A stretch of 25,598 nucleotides of DNA from Deinococcus sp. (GTDB lineage Bacteria > Deinococcota > Deinococci > Deinococcales > Deinococcaceae): NCBI RefSeq assembly GCF_018260405.1, contig NZ_JAGLBG010000036.1, forward strand, positions 1 to 25,598, given 5' to 3'. Position 1 is the first letter of the stretch. Each line of letters begins with the position of its first letter. The translations under genes were made by a program, and so were the position numbers. The notes below the pieces were generated by a model that ran no database searches, was not told the DNA's origin, and saw only the letters and a list, made by a program, of their open reading frames with translations. This document shows, piece by piece, positions 1 through 8,259 of the stretch.

Positions 1-358
1 ACAGCCACCTTTCGTCAAGCTGCACGAAGCGGCTGCGTTCCCGGAAGCGGTGGGCGCGGCCATTCGGAAGCCTCATGCGAACTGTAAATTCGACCTCGGC
101 GCCCTGGGCCTGGTGGATGGTCAGGCCGGTGTAGCGCGTGCCGTCGTTCAGGTGCAGTTGAGCGGGGCGGGTGTCCGGGTGCCAGGTGCCGAGCAAATAG
201 GCCTCGTCCTGCAAAAAAAAGGCTGCGTAGCGCGAACGCATCAGCTGTTCGGGGGTCGCTGGCGGCTGCTGGGCGCTGTGGGCAGGCTGACAGCACGCGG
301 CGTAACTGCGGCCTGAACCGCATGGGCAGGGTTTGAACGGGGGACAGGGCAGCGGCAT
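1..358 (-). CDS. YchJ-like UPF0225 SEC-C motif protein (3' end outside window)
   Basis: The first 119 codons of a gene on the minus strand, read from ATG at 358 and open to the window edge. The protein starts MPLPCPPFKPCPCGSG and has the cysteine-rich SEC-C zinc motif (CPCGSGRSYAACC) at about residues 11-23. It is followed by the conserved PEQLMRSRYAAF and by a YLLGTWHPDTRP segment, both typical of the YchJ/UPF0225 family. These proteins are about 120-160 aa, so little should be missing. The SEC-C motif binds zinc in SecA; the role of YchJ itself is not established. An eight-base homopolymer (A8 on the plus strand, about 213-220) encodes Phe-Phe-Leu and is a possible slippage site. The family call is confident, the function open. 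Confidence 0.85.
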   Translation of the reverse strand, partial: MPLPCPPFKPCPCGSGRSYAACCQPAHSAQQPPATPEQLMRSRYAAFFLQDEAYLLGTWHPDTRPAQLHLNDGTRYTGLTIHQAQGAEVEFTVRMRLPNGRAHRFRERSRFVQLDERWL

Positions 359-403
359 TTCCCCTTTCTAGAGCAGTTTGCATAAAAAGGCCACAGATAT
401 AAG

Positions 404-484
404 CCCTCTGCGCTCAGGGGAGAGGGAGGAGCGAAGCGGCGCAGGGGTAACTGGTACAGCTCGCAAAGAGGGGGGGTGACCAGC
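404..484 (+). repeat. dispersed intergenic repeat, copy A
   Basis: The segment begins with a small hairpin (CCCTCT ... AGAGGG) and ends with GGTACAGCTCGCAAAGAGG and GTGACCAGC. A clearly related sequence lies at 15851-15954 and a shorter one in reverse orientation at 20605-20662. All three are intergenic and non-coding. This looks like a small non-autonomous repeat family. Confidence 0.6.
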
Positions 485-527
485 GGTTGTTCTGACATGC
501 CGCAAAATTGAGTGACACCCTAGCGCT

Positions 528-554
528 TTGACGCCGCACTTCCCCCGGTACAAT
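528..554 (+). promoter_or_regulatory. promoter of the SpoU-type methyltransferase gene
   Basis: TTGACG (528-533) and TACAAT (549-554) are 15 bp apart. The -10 ends 8 bp before the ATG at 563 and there is no Shine-Dalgarno sequence, so the mRNA is probably leaderless. Confidence 0.55.
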
Positions 555-562
555 GCCCGGCG

Positions 563-1345
563 ATGACCCGCGAGCCGATCACCTCCCTGCAAAATCCGCA
601 AGTCAAACGTCTGGTGCGCCTGCGTACTCGCCGTGAGCGCGAGGCCGAGGGGGTCATGCTTGTCGAGGGAGCGCGTGAACTGAGCCGCGCTCTGCAAGCC
701 GGGGTGCGGTTGCGCGAGGTGTTCAGTTGCCCGGAACTGCTCGGCCCGGAAGCCTCGGCGCTGGCGGACGTGCTGCAAACGGGCACGCTGCTGTCTCGCA
801 GCGCCTTTGAAAAGGTCAGTGGGCGCGAAAACCCCGATGGTGTGCTGGGAGTGGCCGAACAGCCCGAGCCGCGGCTGCCCAACCCTGGCCCCGAGGCCCT
901 GATCGTGCTGCTGCACGGCCTGGAAAAACCGGGAAATGTCGGGGCCATCTTGCGTACTGCCGACGCTGCCGGGGCACACGCCGTCCTGGTGCTGGGCCGG
1001 GGGGCCGACCCGTTTGGCCCCAACGTGATTCGCGCCAGTCAGGGGGCGGTGTTCAGTGTGCCGACCGCCGTTTTGCCCGAAGCCGAGGCCCTGGACTGGT
1101 TGCAGCGCCACCACTTCAGAACGGTCGCCTGCACGCCGGACGCCCGGCAGGACTACTGGGACACCCCGCTGACGGGCCGCACCGCCCTGCTGCTGGGCAC
1201 CGAGCACGAGGGGCTGCCCGCCGAGTGGCGCGGGACTCATCAGGCCGTCAAAATTCCCATGTACGGGCAGGCCGATTCGCTGAATGTCGCCACGGCTGCG
1301 GCCCTGGTGCTGTACGAGGCCGTGCGCCAGCGCCGGGGGGGGTGA
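563..1345 (+). CDS. TrmH/SpoU family 2'-O-ribose rRNA/tRNA methyltransferase
   Basis: A 260-aa SPOUT-class RNA methyltransferase that uses SAM to methylate a ribose 2'-OH. The N-terminal third (residues 1-95; SLQNPQVKRLVRLRTRRERE) is the L30e-like substrate-binding domain. The C-terminal SpoU domain has all three knot motifs: EKPGNVGAILRTADAAGA (about 117-134, with the motif-1 Asn and Arg), LLLGTEHEGLP (about 212-222) and IPMYGQADSLNVATAAALVL (about 231-250). Length and architecture fit the RlmB/TsnR-like group of 23S rRNA methyltransferases, but the modified nucleotide cannot be told from sequence. It is probably monocistronic or read through into the next gene 65 bp downstream. The start is set by the -10 at 549-554 and by the match to the family N-terminus. 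Confidence 0.9.
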   Translation: MTREPITSLQNPQVKRLVRLRTRREREAEGVMLVEGARELSRALQAGVRLREVFSCPELLGPEASALADVLQTGTLLSRSAFEKVSGRENPDGVLGVAEQPEPRLPNPGPEALIVLLHGLEKPGNVGAILRTADAAGAHAVLVLGRGADPFGPNVIRASQGAVFSVPTAVLPEAEALDWLQRHHFRTVACTPDARQDYWDTPLTGRTALLLGTEHEGLPAEWRGTHQAVKIPMYGQADSLNVATAAALVLYEAVRQRRGG

Positions 1346-1374
1346 TCCCCACGCCCTCCTCGTTTCCGGGACTG

Positions 1375-1415
1375 TTGGGAGGTCCCAAATCCGTCATACT
1401 GTGAAAACGTATGAC
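1375..1415 (+). promoter_or_regulatory. promoter with two inverted repeats before the coiled-coil gene
   Basis: A TTGGGA-gg-TCCCAA inverted repeat (1375-1388) lies where a -35 would be. A second perfect 7-bp inverted repeat, GTCATAC (1393-1399) and GTATGAC (1409-1415), spans the likely -10 (CATACT, 1395-1400) and the ATG at 1411. Both are operator-like; binding is inferred only. Confidence 0.4.
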
Positions 1416-2598
1416 GACTGACCGTAAGCCTTCCACTGACCCTTACCGTGATTGGCTCCGGCAACGTCTGGGACAGGAACTCGGGGTGCGGGAGGCCAAT
1501 ACCGCCATTCAGAGTGCCGTGCAGCGCCGGGGCTGGCCCGCCATGCAGCCGCTGGGGCCGCGCGACGTGGTGGCGGTCTTGCAAGACGTGTACCGCAGCA
1601 TGGCCGAGAACCTGGGGGAAGCCCGCGCCGACAAATGGCTCCAGGAAACCTCGGCGGATTTGGCCCGCCTGGCCGAGCGGGTGCCCAAACCAGTCGAAAC
1701 TCCCCGGCAGGAGGTCAAGCCTGCGCCGCTGCCCGTGTCGTGGGGCCGCCGCGCCCACGATCTGCCGCTGATGCTGGCCCGCGTGCACGCCGAAATCGCC
1801 ACGCGCAGCCTGGGGGCCATCCGGAACGATCCCGACCTGATCCGGCTGGAACGCGCCGCCGAGTGGGACGTGCAGGCGACCCAGGCCGAGGTGCGGCGCT
1901 GGCAGACTGAGGATATGCTGACCACATTGCGCGCCGACCACGCCCGGGTCGAGGTAGCCGATCAGGTGGCGTCGGCACGGGCGCAGGCCGAAGTCCTGGA
2001 ACTGAACGTCAGGGAAATCGAGTCGCTGCCCCCCCAGTCGCGCGGCAACCCGGCGCAGCTGGCCCACACCCGCCTGATGCTGACGCAGACCAGGGCCTTT
2101 CTAGACGCGTTTGGCCCGCTGGTCGCCGTCGAGGACGCCGATTCGCCCCTGACGATGTTGCAGATGGACCTGCAAAATGCCCATTTTTCGCTGGGCGTCC
2201 CGCTGCATCCGAACGTGCTCCGGGCGCGGCACGGCCTGAATTTTGCCCTATGGCAGGCAGGCGATCAGGGTGAGGACGCTCCAGCTGTGCAGGACGCCCG
2301 CCGGGTGCTGGCGCAGGCCGAGATCGAGGCGGGCGCTCAGCTCAAAGCCACCCTGGACGCGGCGCGTGCCCATCAGGCGGCGCTGATTCAGCTGGCGAGG
2401 CATGTCGAGGACCTCGAAGCCCGCGCCCTGAAACTGGCGGGCATGGGCGGCGATCCGCTGACCCTGGCCCGCGTGCGCCTCGAATGGCGCCAGGCCCGCG
2501 CCGCCGCCCGGATTCAGTCGAACCGCATGGAAGAAGCGGTGCGCCTGCTCGAAGCCCTGGTGAGCGACTCGGTACAGCTGCCGACAGAGGGCACCTGA
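1411..2598 (+). CDS. hypothetical coiled-coil protein
   Basis: A 395-aa soluble protein that I do not recognise beyond similarity in style to Deinococcus-restricted hypothetical proteins. It has no signal peptide or membrane segment. An N-terminal module (about 1-95) ending in a short Pro-rich linker (VPKPVETPRQEVKPAPLP, about 92-109) is followed by a long, Ala/Glu/Arg-rich, mostly helical region with heptad-like spacing (about 110-385), consistent with coiled coil or helical bundle. No catalytic motif was seen. The next gene begins 1 bp after its stop codon, so the two are probably co-transcribed. The start at ATG 1411 follows a -10-like CATACT and lies in an inverted repeat. No function is assigned. 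Confidence 0.7.
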   Translation: MTTDRKPSTDPYRDWLRQRLGQELGVREANTAIQSAVQRRGWPAMQPLGPRDVVAVLQDVYRSMAENLGEARADKWLQETSADLARLAERVPKPVETPRQEVKPAPLPVSWGRRAHDLPLMLARVHAEIATRSLGAIRNDPDLIRLERAAEWDVQATQAEVRRWQTEDMLTTLRADHARVEVADQVASARAQAEVLELNVREIESLPPQSRGNPAQLAHTRLMLTQTRAFLDAFGPLVAVEDADSPLTMLQMDLQNAHFSLGVPLHPNVLRARHGLNFALWQAGDQGEDAPAVQDARRVLAQAEIEAGAQLKATLDAARAHQAALIQLARHVEDLEARALKLAGMGGDPLTLARVRLEWRQARAAARIQSNRMEEAVRLLEALVSDSVQLPTEGT

Positions 2599-2599
2599 A

Positions 2600-3148
2600 G
2601 TGGTAGCGGGCAGCACCCTGCTTCAGCTTTCGCTTTCAGGCGGCGCGGCGTTCCGGGAAGTGCCGGGGCTGCTGCGTGGCCTGACCCTGGCCGAAGCTCA
2701 GGCCGAATTTCTAGGCGTGCCGTATGCCCTCGCCGACCTGCTGGCCCACCTGCACGCGACCACGCGGGTCAGTCTCGACCCAAGCCGTGGCAAGACCGCT
2801 AGGTGGCCCGAAGAACTGGTCATCTGGCCGGATGGCCCAGGCACTCACGCGGCGTTGGATGGTCTGCTCGGCGACTCGCACCTGATGCTTACCGAGAGCC
2901 AGATGCTGGCTGCCGACCCCAGTAGCGCGGCCCGCGACATCCTGACCGATCTGGCGGTGCATCACGCCTACCACTGGAGCAGGTCGCCCTGCTGCGCCGT
3001 TAACAGGGCCACACGTTGGCCAGCGAAGCCTGACCTCGGCGTTTACCTGCTCGGCTGGCAGTGTCCTGCCGAACTCATGTCGGTCATGATTCCAGCCTGC
3101 TACCTAGAATTTCAGGAACGCTTTTTCAGCACCCGGCTCAGGCGCTAG
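2600..3148 (+). CDS. DinB-like (YfiT/DUF664) protein, probably frameshifted
   Basis: The GTG at 2600, one base after the previous stop codon, opens a reading frame of 182 codons. Residues 1-127 look like a DinB-superfamily four-helix protein: AFREVPGLLRGLT, DLLAHLHATTRVSLD with one candidate metal-binding His, and LAVHHAYHW with the HxxxH pair (H121 and H125). DinB-fold proteins bind a metal ion; several are thiol transferases. From codon 128 the frame turns into Cys/Arg-rich sequence unlike the family. A -1 shift at 2980 instead reads QVALLRR, the expected family ending, but then meets TAA at 3001. The gene therefore looks damaged by one missing base, and the 3' part of the open frame (about 2981-3148) is probably not native coding. 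Sequencing error cannot be excluded. Confidence 0.6.
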   Translation: MVAGSTLLQLSLSGGAAFREVPGLLRGLTLAEAQAEFLGVPYALADLLAHLHATTRVSLDPSRGKTARWPEELVIWPDGPGTHAALDGLLGDSHLMLTESQMLAADPSSAARDILTDLAVHHAYHWSRSPCCAVNRATRWPAKPDLGVYLLGWQCPAELMSVMIPACYLEFQERFFSTRLRR

Positions 3149-3151
3149 CCT
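3146..3151 (+). promoter_or_regulatory. -10 element of the SDR gene (leaderless type)
   Basis: TAGCCT lies 6 bp before the ATG at 3158, with no ribosome binding site, which is the leaderless pattern seen repeatedly in this window. Confidence 0.45.
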
Positions 3152-3157
3152 ACCTGC

Positions 3158-3847
3158 ATGACTGAAACTCGACCTGTGACCCTGATGACTGGAGCCGCCG
3201 GAGGCATCGGCAGCGAAATCGCCCGTCAGCTGGCCCCCGCCCACGACCTGATTCTGACCGGACGCGGCGGCGCGGCGCTGGACACCCTGTGCGCCGAACT
3301 GGGAGCCAGGGCGCTGGTGCTCGACCTGTTGCAGCCCCAGACCTTCGCGCAGGCCGTAGAAGGTCTGGGGCGCGTGACGAACCTGATTCACAATGCCGGA
3401 ATGATCGAACTAGGCCCTGTGGCCGAGCAGCCGCACGCAGTCTGGACCCGCACACTGGCCCTGAACACGGTGGCCCCCGCCGAGCTGACGCGCGTGCTGC
3501 TGCCCAGGCTGCGCCAGGAGCGGGGCAACGTAATTTTTGTCAACAGTGGCGCGGGTCTGACGGCGAACCCCGGCTGGGCCAGCTACGCCGCCAGCAAATT
3601 TGCGCTGCGGGCGCTGGCCGACTCGCTGCGGGCCGAGGAAGCCCCTCACGGCGTGCGCGTCAGCAGCGTGTATCCGGGCCGCACCGCCACCGCCATGCAG
3701 CGCAAGGTGCGTAAGCAAGAAGGCGGGGAGTATCAGGCCGAACATTACCTTGACCCGGTGACGGTCGCCGCAACAATCGCCTTTGTGCTCGGTGCCCCGC
3801 GCGACGCCGTGCTGAGTGACGTTTCGGTGCGCCCTGGGCCGCGCTGA
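3158..3847 (+). CDS. short-chain dehydrogenase/reductase (SDR)
   Basis: A 229-aa classical SDR oxidoreductase. The Rossmann dinucleotide motif TGAAGGIG is at residues 11-18, NAG at 79-81, the structural Asn at 103, and the catalytic triad is Ser130, Tyr143 and Lys147 (YAASK). The fold is complete, though slightly short (families are usually about 240-260 aa). The PGRTATAMQ segment after the active site is typical. The substrate cannot be inferred. The residue after the second strand is Arg (LTGRGG), which favours NADP(H). It is convergent with the flavoprotein reductase gene downstream, with a hairpin between them. Confidence 0.9.
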   Translation: MTETRPVTLMTGAAGGIGSEIARQLAPAHDLILTGRGGAALDTLCAELGARALVLDLLQPQTFAQAVEGLGRVTNLIHNAGMIELGPVAEQPHAVWTRTLALNTVAPAELTRVLLPRLRQERGNVIFVNSGAGLTANPGWASYAASKFALRALADSLRAEEAPHGVRVSSVYPGRTATAMQRKVRKQEGGEYQAEHYLDPVTVAATIAFVLGAPRDAVLSDVSVRPGPR

Positions 3848-3858
3848 ACACAGCAAAG

Positions 3859-3887
3859 GCCCGCAGCAGGGTCAACTTTCTGCGGGC
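3859..3887. terminator. hairpin between convergent genes
   Basis: GCCCGCAG (3859-3866) and CTGCGGGC (3880-3887) form a perfect 8-bp stem with a 13-nt loop between the SDR and reductase genes. There is no good T tract on either side (a CTTTGCTG run follows on the minus strand), so termination is plausible but not proven. Confidence 0.5.
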
Positions 3888-3903
3888 ATGATGGCCTGGA
3901 AGC

Positions 3904-5265
3904 TTAGCCCTGCTTGCGGTGTTTGAGCATGTCGGCCTTATGCACGACCTTGTGGCGCGGGCGGCCTTTTTCCTGGCCCTGTGCCAGTTCGTGGGCGTCG
4001 AGGGTCTGCCAGTCGCTGAAGGTAAAGACCTCGACGTTCTTGCCCACCAGCAGCGTGTCTACCTCGCTCGCCGCAGCTTTGGCCGCCCTAGGAAGCGCTC
4101 CCGCTTTAGCATCGGCCAGCAGCAGGGCCACCGTATCGGTCGCGTCCTTGCGGTTCGTGCCGACCACGCCGCTGGGGCCGCGTTTGATCCAGCCCGCCGT
4201 GTACTCGCCGGGGCGGCCCGTGACGCGGCCTTCCTCGTTGGGAATCACGCCGCGCCCCGCGTCAAAGGGCACGCCGGGCAGCGCCACGCCCTTGTAGCCC
4301 ACCGAGCGCAGCACCAGTTGCACCGGCAGCACCTCGTATTCGCCGGTGCCGACCGCGTTACCCTGCTCGTCCAGGCGGTTGCGCTCGACCTTCAGGCCGC
4401 CCACATTCCCCTCGCCGTCGTCCAGAATCTCGACGGGCGAGACCAGAAAGCGCAGGTGCACGCGCCGGTCCTTGCCTTCCGGGGTCCGCACGGCAAAGTC
4501 GCGCAGCACCTCGACGTTTTTCTTGACCACGTTGTCGGTGATGGCGGCTTCGTCGGCTTCGGTGAGCTGAACCTCGGCGGGCTTGACGATGGGGTCGGCG
4601 GCGCTCAATTCGCCGAATTCACGCAGTTCCTTGGTCGTAAACTTGGCCTGAGCCGGGCCGCGCCGTCCCAGAATCCACACGTCCTTGACCGCCGAGCGCT
4701 CCAGCGCGGCCAGCGCGTGTTCGGCAATGTCTGATTCACGCAGTTCATGGACGGTCTTGACCAGAATGCGGCTCACGTCTATAGCGACATTGCCCACGCC
4801 CACCACCACCACGCCGGTCGCATGCAGGGCCATTTCGCGGGCGGCGGCGTCGGGGTGCCCGTTGTACCACGCGACAAATTCGGTGGCACTCATACTGCCT
4901 TTCAGGTCCTCGCCGGGAATTCCCAGGCGGCGGTCGCTGCTGGCCCCCACGGTGTACATGATGGCGTCGTAGCGTTCGCGGGCCTCGTCGTAAGTGAGGT
5001 CCTTGCCGAACTCGACGTTGCCGAAAAAGCGCACGCGGGGGTCGGCCAGCGTTTTTTCAAAGCCTTTAGTCACGCTCTTAATGGTCAGGTGGTCGGGGGC
5101 CACGCCGTAGCGCACCAGCCCGTAAGGCGTCGGCAGGCGGTCGAACACGTCTACCTGCACGGGAATGTCCTGCTGTTTGAGCAGAGCCTCGGCGGTAAAA
5201 ATACCGCTGGGGCCGCTGCCGATCACGGCCACGCGCAGTGGACGCTCGGAAGAATAGCTGGTCAT
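3904..5265 (-). CDS. FAD-dependent ferredoxin/adrenodoxin-type NADP+ reductase
   Basis: A 453-aa flavoprotein of the adrenodoxin-reductase/FprA group, which moves electrons between NADPH and ferredoxin. The FAD-binding Rossmann motif VIGSGPSGIFTAEALLK is at about residues 14-30, followed by FDRLPTPYGLVRYGVAPDH, the hallmark of this family. The NADP-binding motif VVGVGNVAIDVSRIL is at about 155-169, with the Arg pair of GRRGPAQAKFT (about 202-212) that selects NADP. The late WIKRGPSGVVGTNRKDA segment contacts FAD. Length matches the family (about 450-460 aa). The start follows a TAAAAT -10 6 bp upstream. It is divergent from hisD and convergent with the SDR gene, so is probably transcribed alone. 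Confidence 0.9.
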   Translation of the reverse strand: MTSYSSERPLRVAVIGSGPSGIFTAEALLKQQDIPVQVDVFDRLPTPYGLVRYGVAPDHLTIKSVTKGFEKTLADPRVRFFGNVEFGKDLTYDEARERYDAIMYTVGASSDRRLGIPGEDLKGSMSATEFVAWYNGHPDAAAREMALHATGVVVVGVGNVAIDVSRILVKTVHELRESDIAEHALAALERSAVKDVWILGRRGPAQAKFTTKELREFGELSAADPIVKPAEVQLTEADEAAITDNVVKKNVEVLRDFAVRTPEGKDRRVHLRFLVSPVEILDDGEGNVGGLKVERNRLDEQGNAVGTGEYEVLPVQLVLRSVGYKGVALPGVPFDAGRGVIPNEEGRVTGRPGEYTAGWIKRGPSGVVGTNRKDATDTVALLLADAKAGALPRAAKAAASEVDTLLVGKNVEVFTFSDWQTLDAHELAQGQEKGRPRHKVVHKADMLKHRKQG

Positions 5266-5271
5266 TTTTCC

Positions 5272-5277
5272 ATTTTA
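5272..5277 (-). promoter_or_regulatory. -10 element of the reductase gene (leaderless type)
   Basis: TAAAAT on the minus strand ends 6 bp before the ATG at 5265. No Shine-Dalgarno is present. Confidence 0.5.
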
Positions 5278-5392
5278 ATGCGCCGGGTGTTCACGGCGGC
5301 ACAAAGTCTAAACGCTGTTGATCACCCGCGCCGGAATACGCGTGCAGTCTTGAGGCCAATGTTGCTGGCCCGGGTGCGGCAGACTGTAGGGC

Positions 5393-6706
<1,314 letters not shown>

Positions 6707-7049
6707 GTGGCCGCAAAGAGGACAGTCGGGCGCCGAGTCGGCAACACAGGTTGGTAGCCCGAATTGGTAGCCCGGTGCCCCTGCGGGTTGTTAACAAAAC
6801 AGACGGCAGTCCGTGTGATACGGATTCCGATTGATTCGGTGCAGTTCTGAATCAATCCGAGCGGATGTGAGTAGGAACAGCATACGGGTTTCGCGGTATG
6901 GAGCCACAGACGGCGATTTTCCGACTGTGGCGGAATTTAGCGGAATCCGTATGAAGTGGAACATTTCAGTGCCCCCCTTCTAGTCCCAGCCTTGCCCGCA
7001 GGTGGGGAGCCAAAAACACCGACCGCGTCGTCTGCACGCCTTTTGGTGA
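6707..7049. other. intergenic region between hisD and gluQ
   Basis: A gap of 343 bp with no supported gene. It holds a tandem pair of the 11-mer TTGGTAGCCCG (6751-6761 and 6764-6774), a perfect 10-bp palindrome TTGTTAACAA (6788-6797), and a MITE-like element (6818-6952). The last 97 bp before the gluQ stop codon show nothing recognisable and no T-tailed terminator. Confidence 0.6.
6818..6952 (+). repeat. MITE-like palindromic element, copy 1
   Basis: A 135-bp element bounded by a perfect 12-bp terminal inverted repeat, ATACGGATTCCG (6818-6829) and CGGAATCCGTAT (6941-6952). Inside it are two further hairpins: GATTGATTC with GAATCAATC (about 6829-6857), and CCACAG-a-CGG with CCG-a-CTGTGG (6904-6930). 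It has no coding capacity. A degenerate second copy with the same order of segments lies at about 11670-11803. This fits a non-autonomous transposable element, though no target duplication was identified. Confidence 0.6.
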
Positions 7050-7952
7050 CTAGTGAACAGGGGTGATTGGGAAGGGGAGAAGGCTGGGCTGTAGCGCGGA
7101 TATTTCCAGTAGCTCCGCTGCGGTCACTTCTGCCGGAACCGTCCAGCCGAGCGAAAGCGCCAGTTGCGCCAGCACCCGCTCCGGCTTTTCGCCGCTCTCG
7201 CGCAGGTCGCGCACAGAAGGCGCTCCACCGCGTTTGGCGAGGCGCTGCCCGGCGTAATCGGTCATCAGCGGGACATGGAAATACTGCGGCGTGCAATAGC
7301 CCAGGGCACGTTGCAGCGCGACCTGCCTGGGGGTCGCCGTCCAGAGGTCTGCGCCGCGCACCACGTCGGTCACGCCAGTCAGTGCGTCGTCCACAACCAC
7401 CGCCAGATGGTAGGCGTAAGCTCCGTCGCCGCGCTGCAAAACGAAGTCGCCCACGTCGCGGGGCAGGTTCTGGCACAGCACAACGCGCGATCCGGCGTCT
7501 TGCACGCAGCTCTCCTGCTCGGGTACGCGCCAGCGCCGCGCGGCCAGACGCTGCGGGTTCACGCTGCCGCTGCGGCAGGTGCCGGGATACACCGCCTCCT
7601 CGCTGTGCGGCGCTCCGGCACTGTCTTGAATGGCGGCCAGCACTTCCCGGCGGGTGCAGGTGCAGGGGTAAGTGTCGAGGCGGGCCAGCGCGTCGGCGTA
7701 CAGTTCCTTGCGTGCCGACTGGGTAAATGCTTCGTCCCAGTCCAGTCCCAGCCACTCTAGGTCACGCCGGGTACAGTCGTAGGCCCAGTCGCGCACCCGG
7801 CCCACGTCCAGGTCCTCGAAGCGCAGCAGGTGCCGCCCGCCCGCCCGGCGAGAGTGCTGCCACGCCAGTAGCGCGGTGCGGGCATTGCCCAAGTGCATGG
7901 CCCCGGTAGGGCTGGGAGCAAAGCGGCCTGTGGGAACGGGGGCAGCGGCCAT
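7050..7952 (-). CDS. gluQ: glutamyl-Q tRNA(Asp) synthetase
   Basis: A 300-aa truncated GluRS paralogue that attaches glutamate to queuosine of tRNA(Asp). The class I aminoacyl-tRNA synthetase start FAPSPTGAMHLGNARTA (residues 11-27) contains the HIGH-type motif. The zinc site CxC...YxxxC is C97, C99, Y122 and C126. A KMSKS-like LAKR sits near residues 240-245. The C-terminal anticodon-binding domain of true GluRS is absent, which together with the 300-aa length separates GluQ from GltX. The start follows a TAGCCT -10 with a 6-bp gap. An 18-bp palindrome lies just upstream. Confidence 0.9.
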   Translation of the reverse strand: MAAAPVPTGRFAPSPTGAMHLGNARTALLAWQHSRRAGGRHLLRFEDLDVGRVRDWAYDCTRRDLEWLGLDWDEAFTQSARKELYADALARLDTYPCTCTRREVLAAIQDSAGAPHSEEAVYPGTCRSGSVNPQRLAARRWRVPEQESCVQDAGSRVVLCQNLPRDVGDFVLQRGDGAYAYHLAVVVDDALTGVTDVVRGADLWTATPRQVALQRALGYCTPQYFHVPLMTDYAGQRLAKRGGAPSVRDLRESGEKPERVLAQLALSLGWTVPAEVTAAELLEISALQPSLLPFPITPVH

Positions 7953-7958
7953 GGCTTC

Positions 7959-7964
7959 AGGCTA
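7959..7964 (-). promoter_or_regulatory. -10 element of gluQ (leaderless type)
   Basis: TAGCCT on the minus strand lies 6 bp before the ATG at 7952. The 18-bp palindrome at 7972-7989 covers the position of the -35. Confidence 0.45.
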
Positions 7965-7971
7965 AAGCACG

Positions 7972-7989
7972 CGGGCGCAGCTGCGCCCG
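7972..7989. repeat. 18-bp perfect palindrome between gluQ and the parA pair
   Basis: CGGGCGCAG followed directly by its reverse complement. It begins 5 bp beyond the stop codon of the ribbon-helix-helix gene and overlies the gluQ -35 region. It may be a T-less terminator of the parA operon or a gluQ operator. Confidence 0.5.
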
Positions 7990-7993
7990 GTAA

Positions 7994-8239
7994 TCAGCCC
8001 CGCTCCCGCAACCATCTCAGCAGCAGGTCTTCGACCAGTTCACTGACGCTTTCGCCGCCGTCATGGCGGTACTCGCGCCAGGCGGCCCGGATGGTTTCCT
8101 TACGCACGTAGACGGCTTCCACGCGCTCGGCGGTCTGACCGTGAATGCGCCCGTCGGGTTCGGGATCGTTCTTGGGACTCTTGCCTTTTTTGGCAATTTT
8201 TTTCTTTTTCGGTTCGTCGAGGTAATCAAAACGGGGCAC
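7994..8239 (-). CDS. small ribbon-helix-helix ParA partner (ParG-like)
   Basis: An 81-aa protein with GTG start at 8239. Residues 1-40 are a charged, probably disordered tail with a Lys-rich run (KKKKIAKKGK at about 11-20). Residues about 42-80 (EAVYVRKETIRAAWREYR, then SVSELVEDLLLRWLRER) have the strand-helix-helix pattern of MetJ/Arc-type DNA-binding dimers. It sits 20 bp downstream of a short ParA gene. This order, size and shape resemble the ParF-ParG pair of plasmid TP228, where ParG binds the centromere, stimulates ParF and represses its own operon. The RHH assignment comes from sequence pattern only; the ParG-like role is inference from context. Confidence 0.7.
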   Translation of the reverse strand: MPRFDYLDEPKKKKIAKKGKSPKNDPEPDGRIHGQTAERVEAVYVRKETIRAAWREYRHDGGESVSELVEDLLLRWLRERG

Positions 8240-8259
8240 GGTATACGTCCTGCGGGGAG

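Noticed and set aside
1240..2067. Minus-strand open frame of 275 codons
   Set aside because: Opposite the coiled-coil gene and crossing into the methyltransferase gene; composition is that of a shadow frame.
7067..7726. Plus-strand open frame of 219 codons opposite gluQ
   Set aside because: Arg/Ala/Pro-rich shadow of a well-supported synthetase gene.
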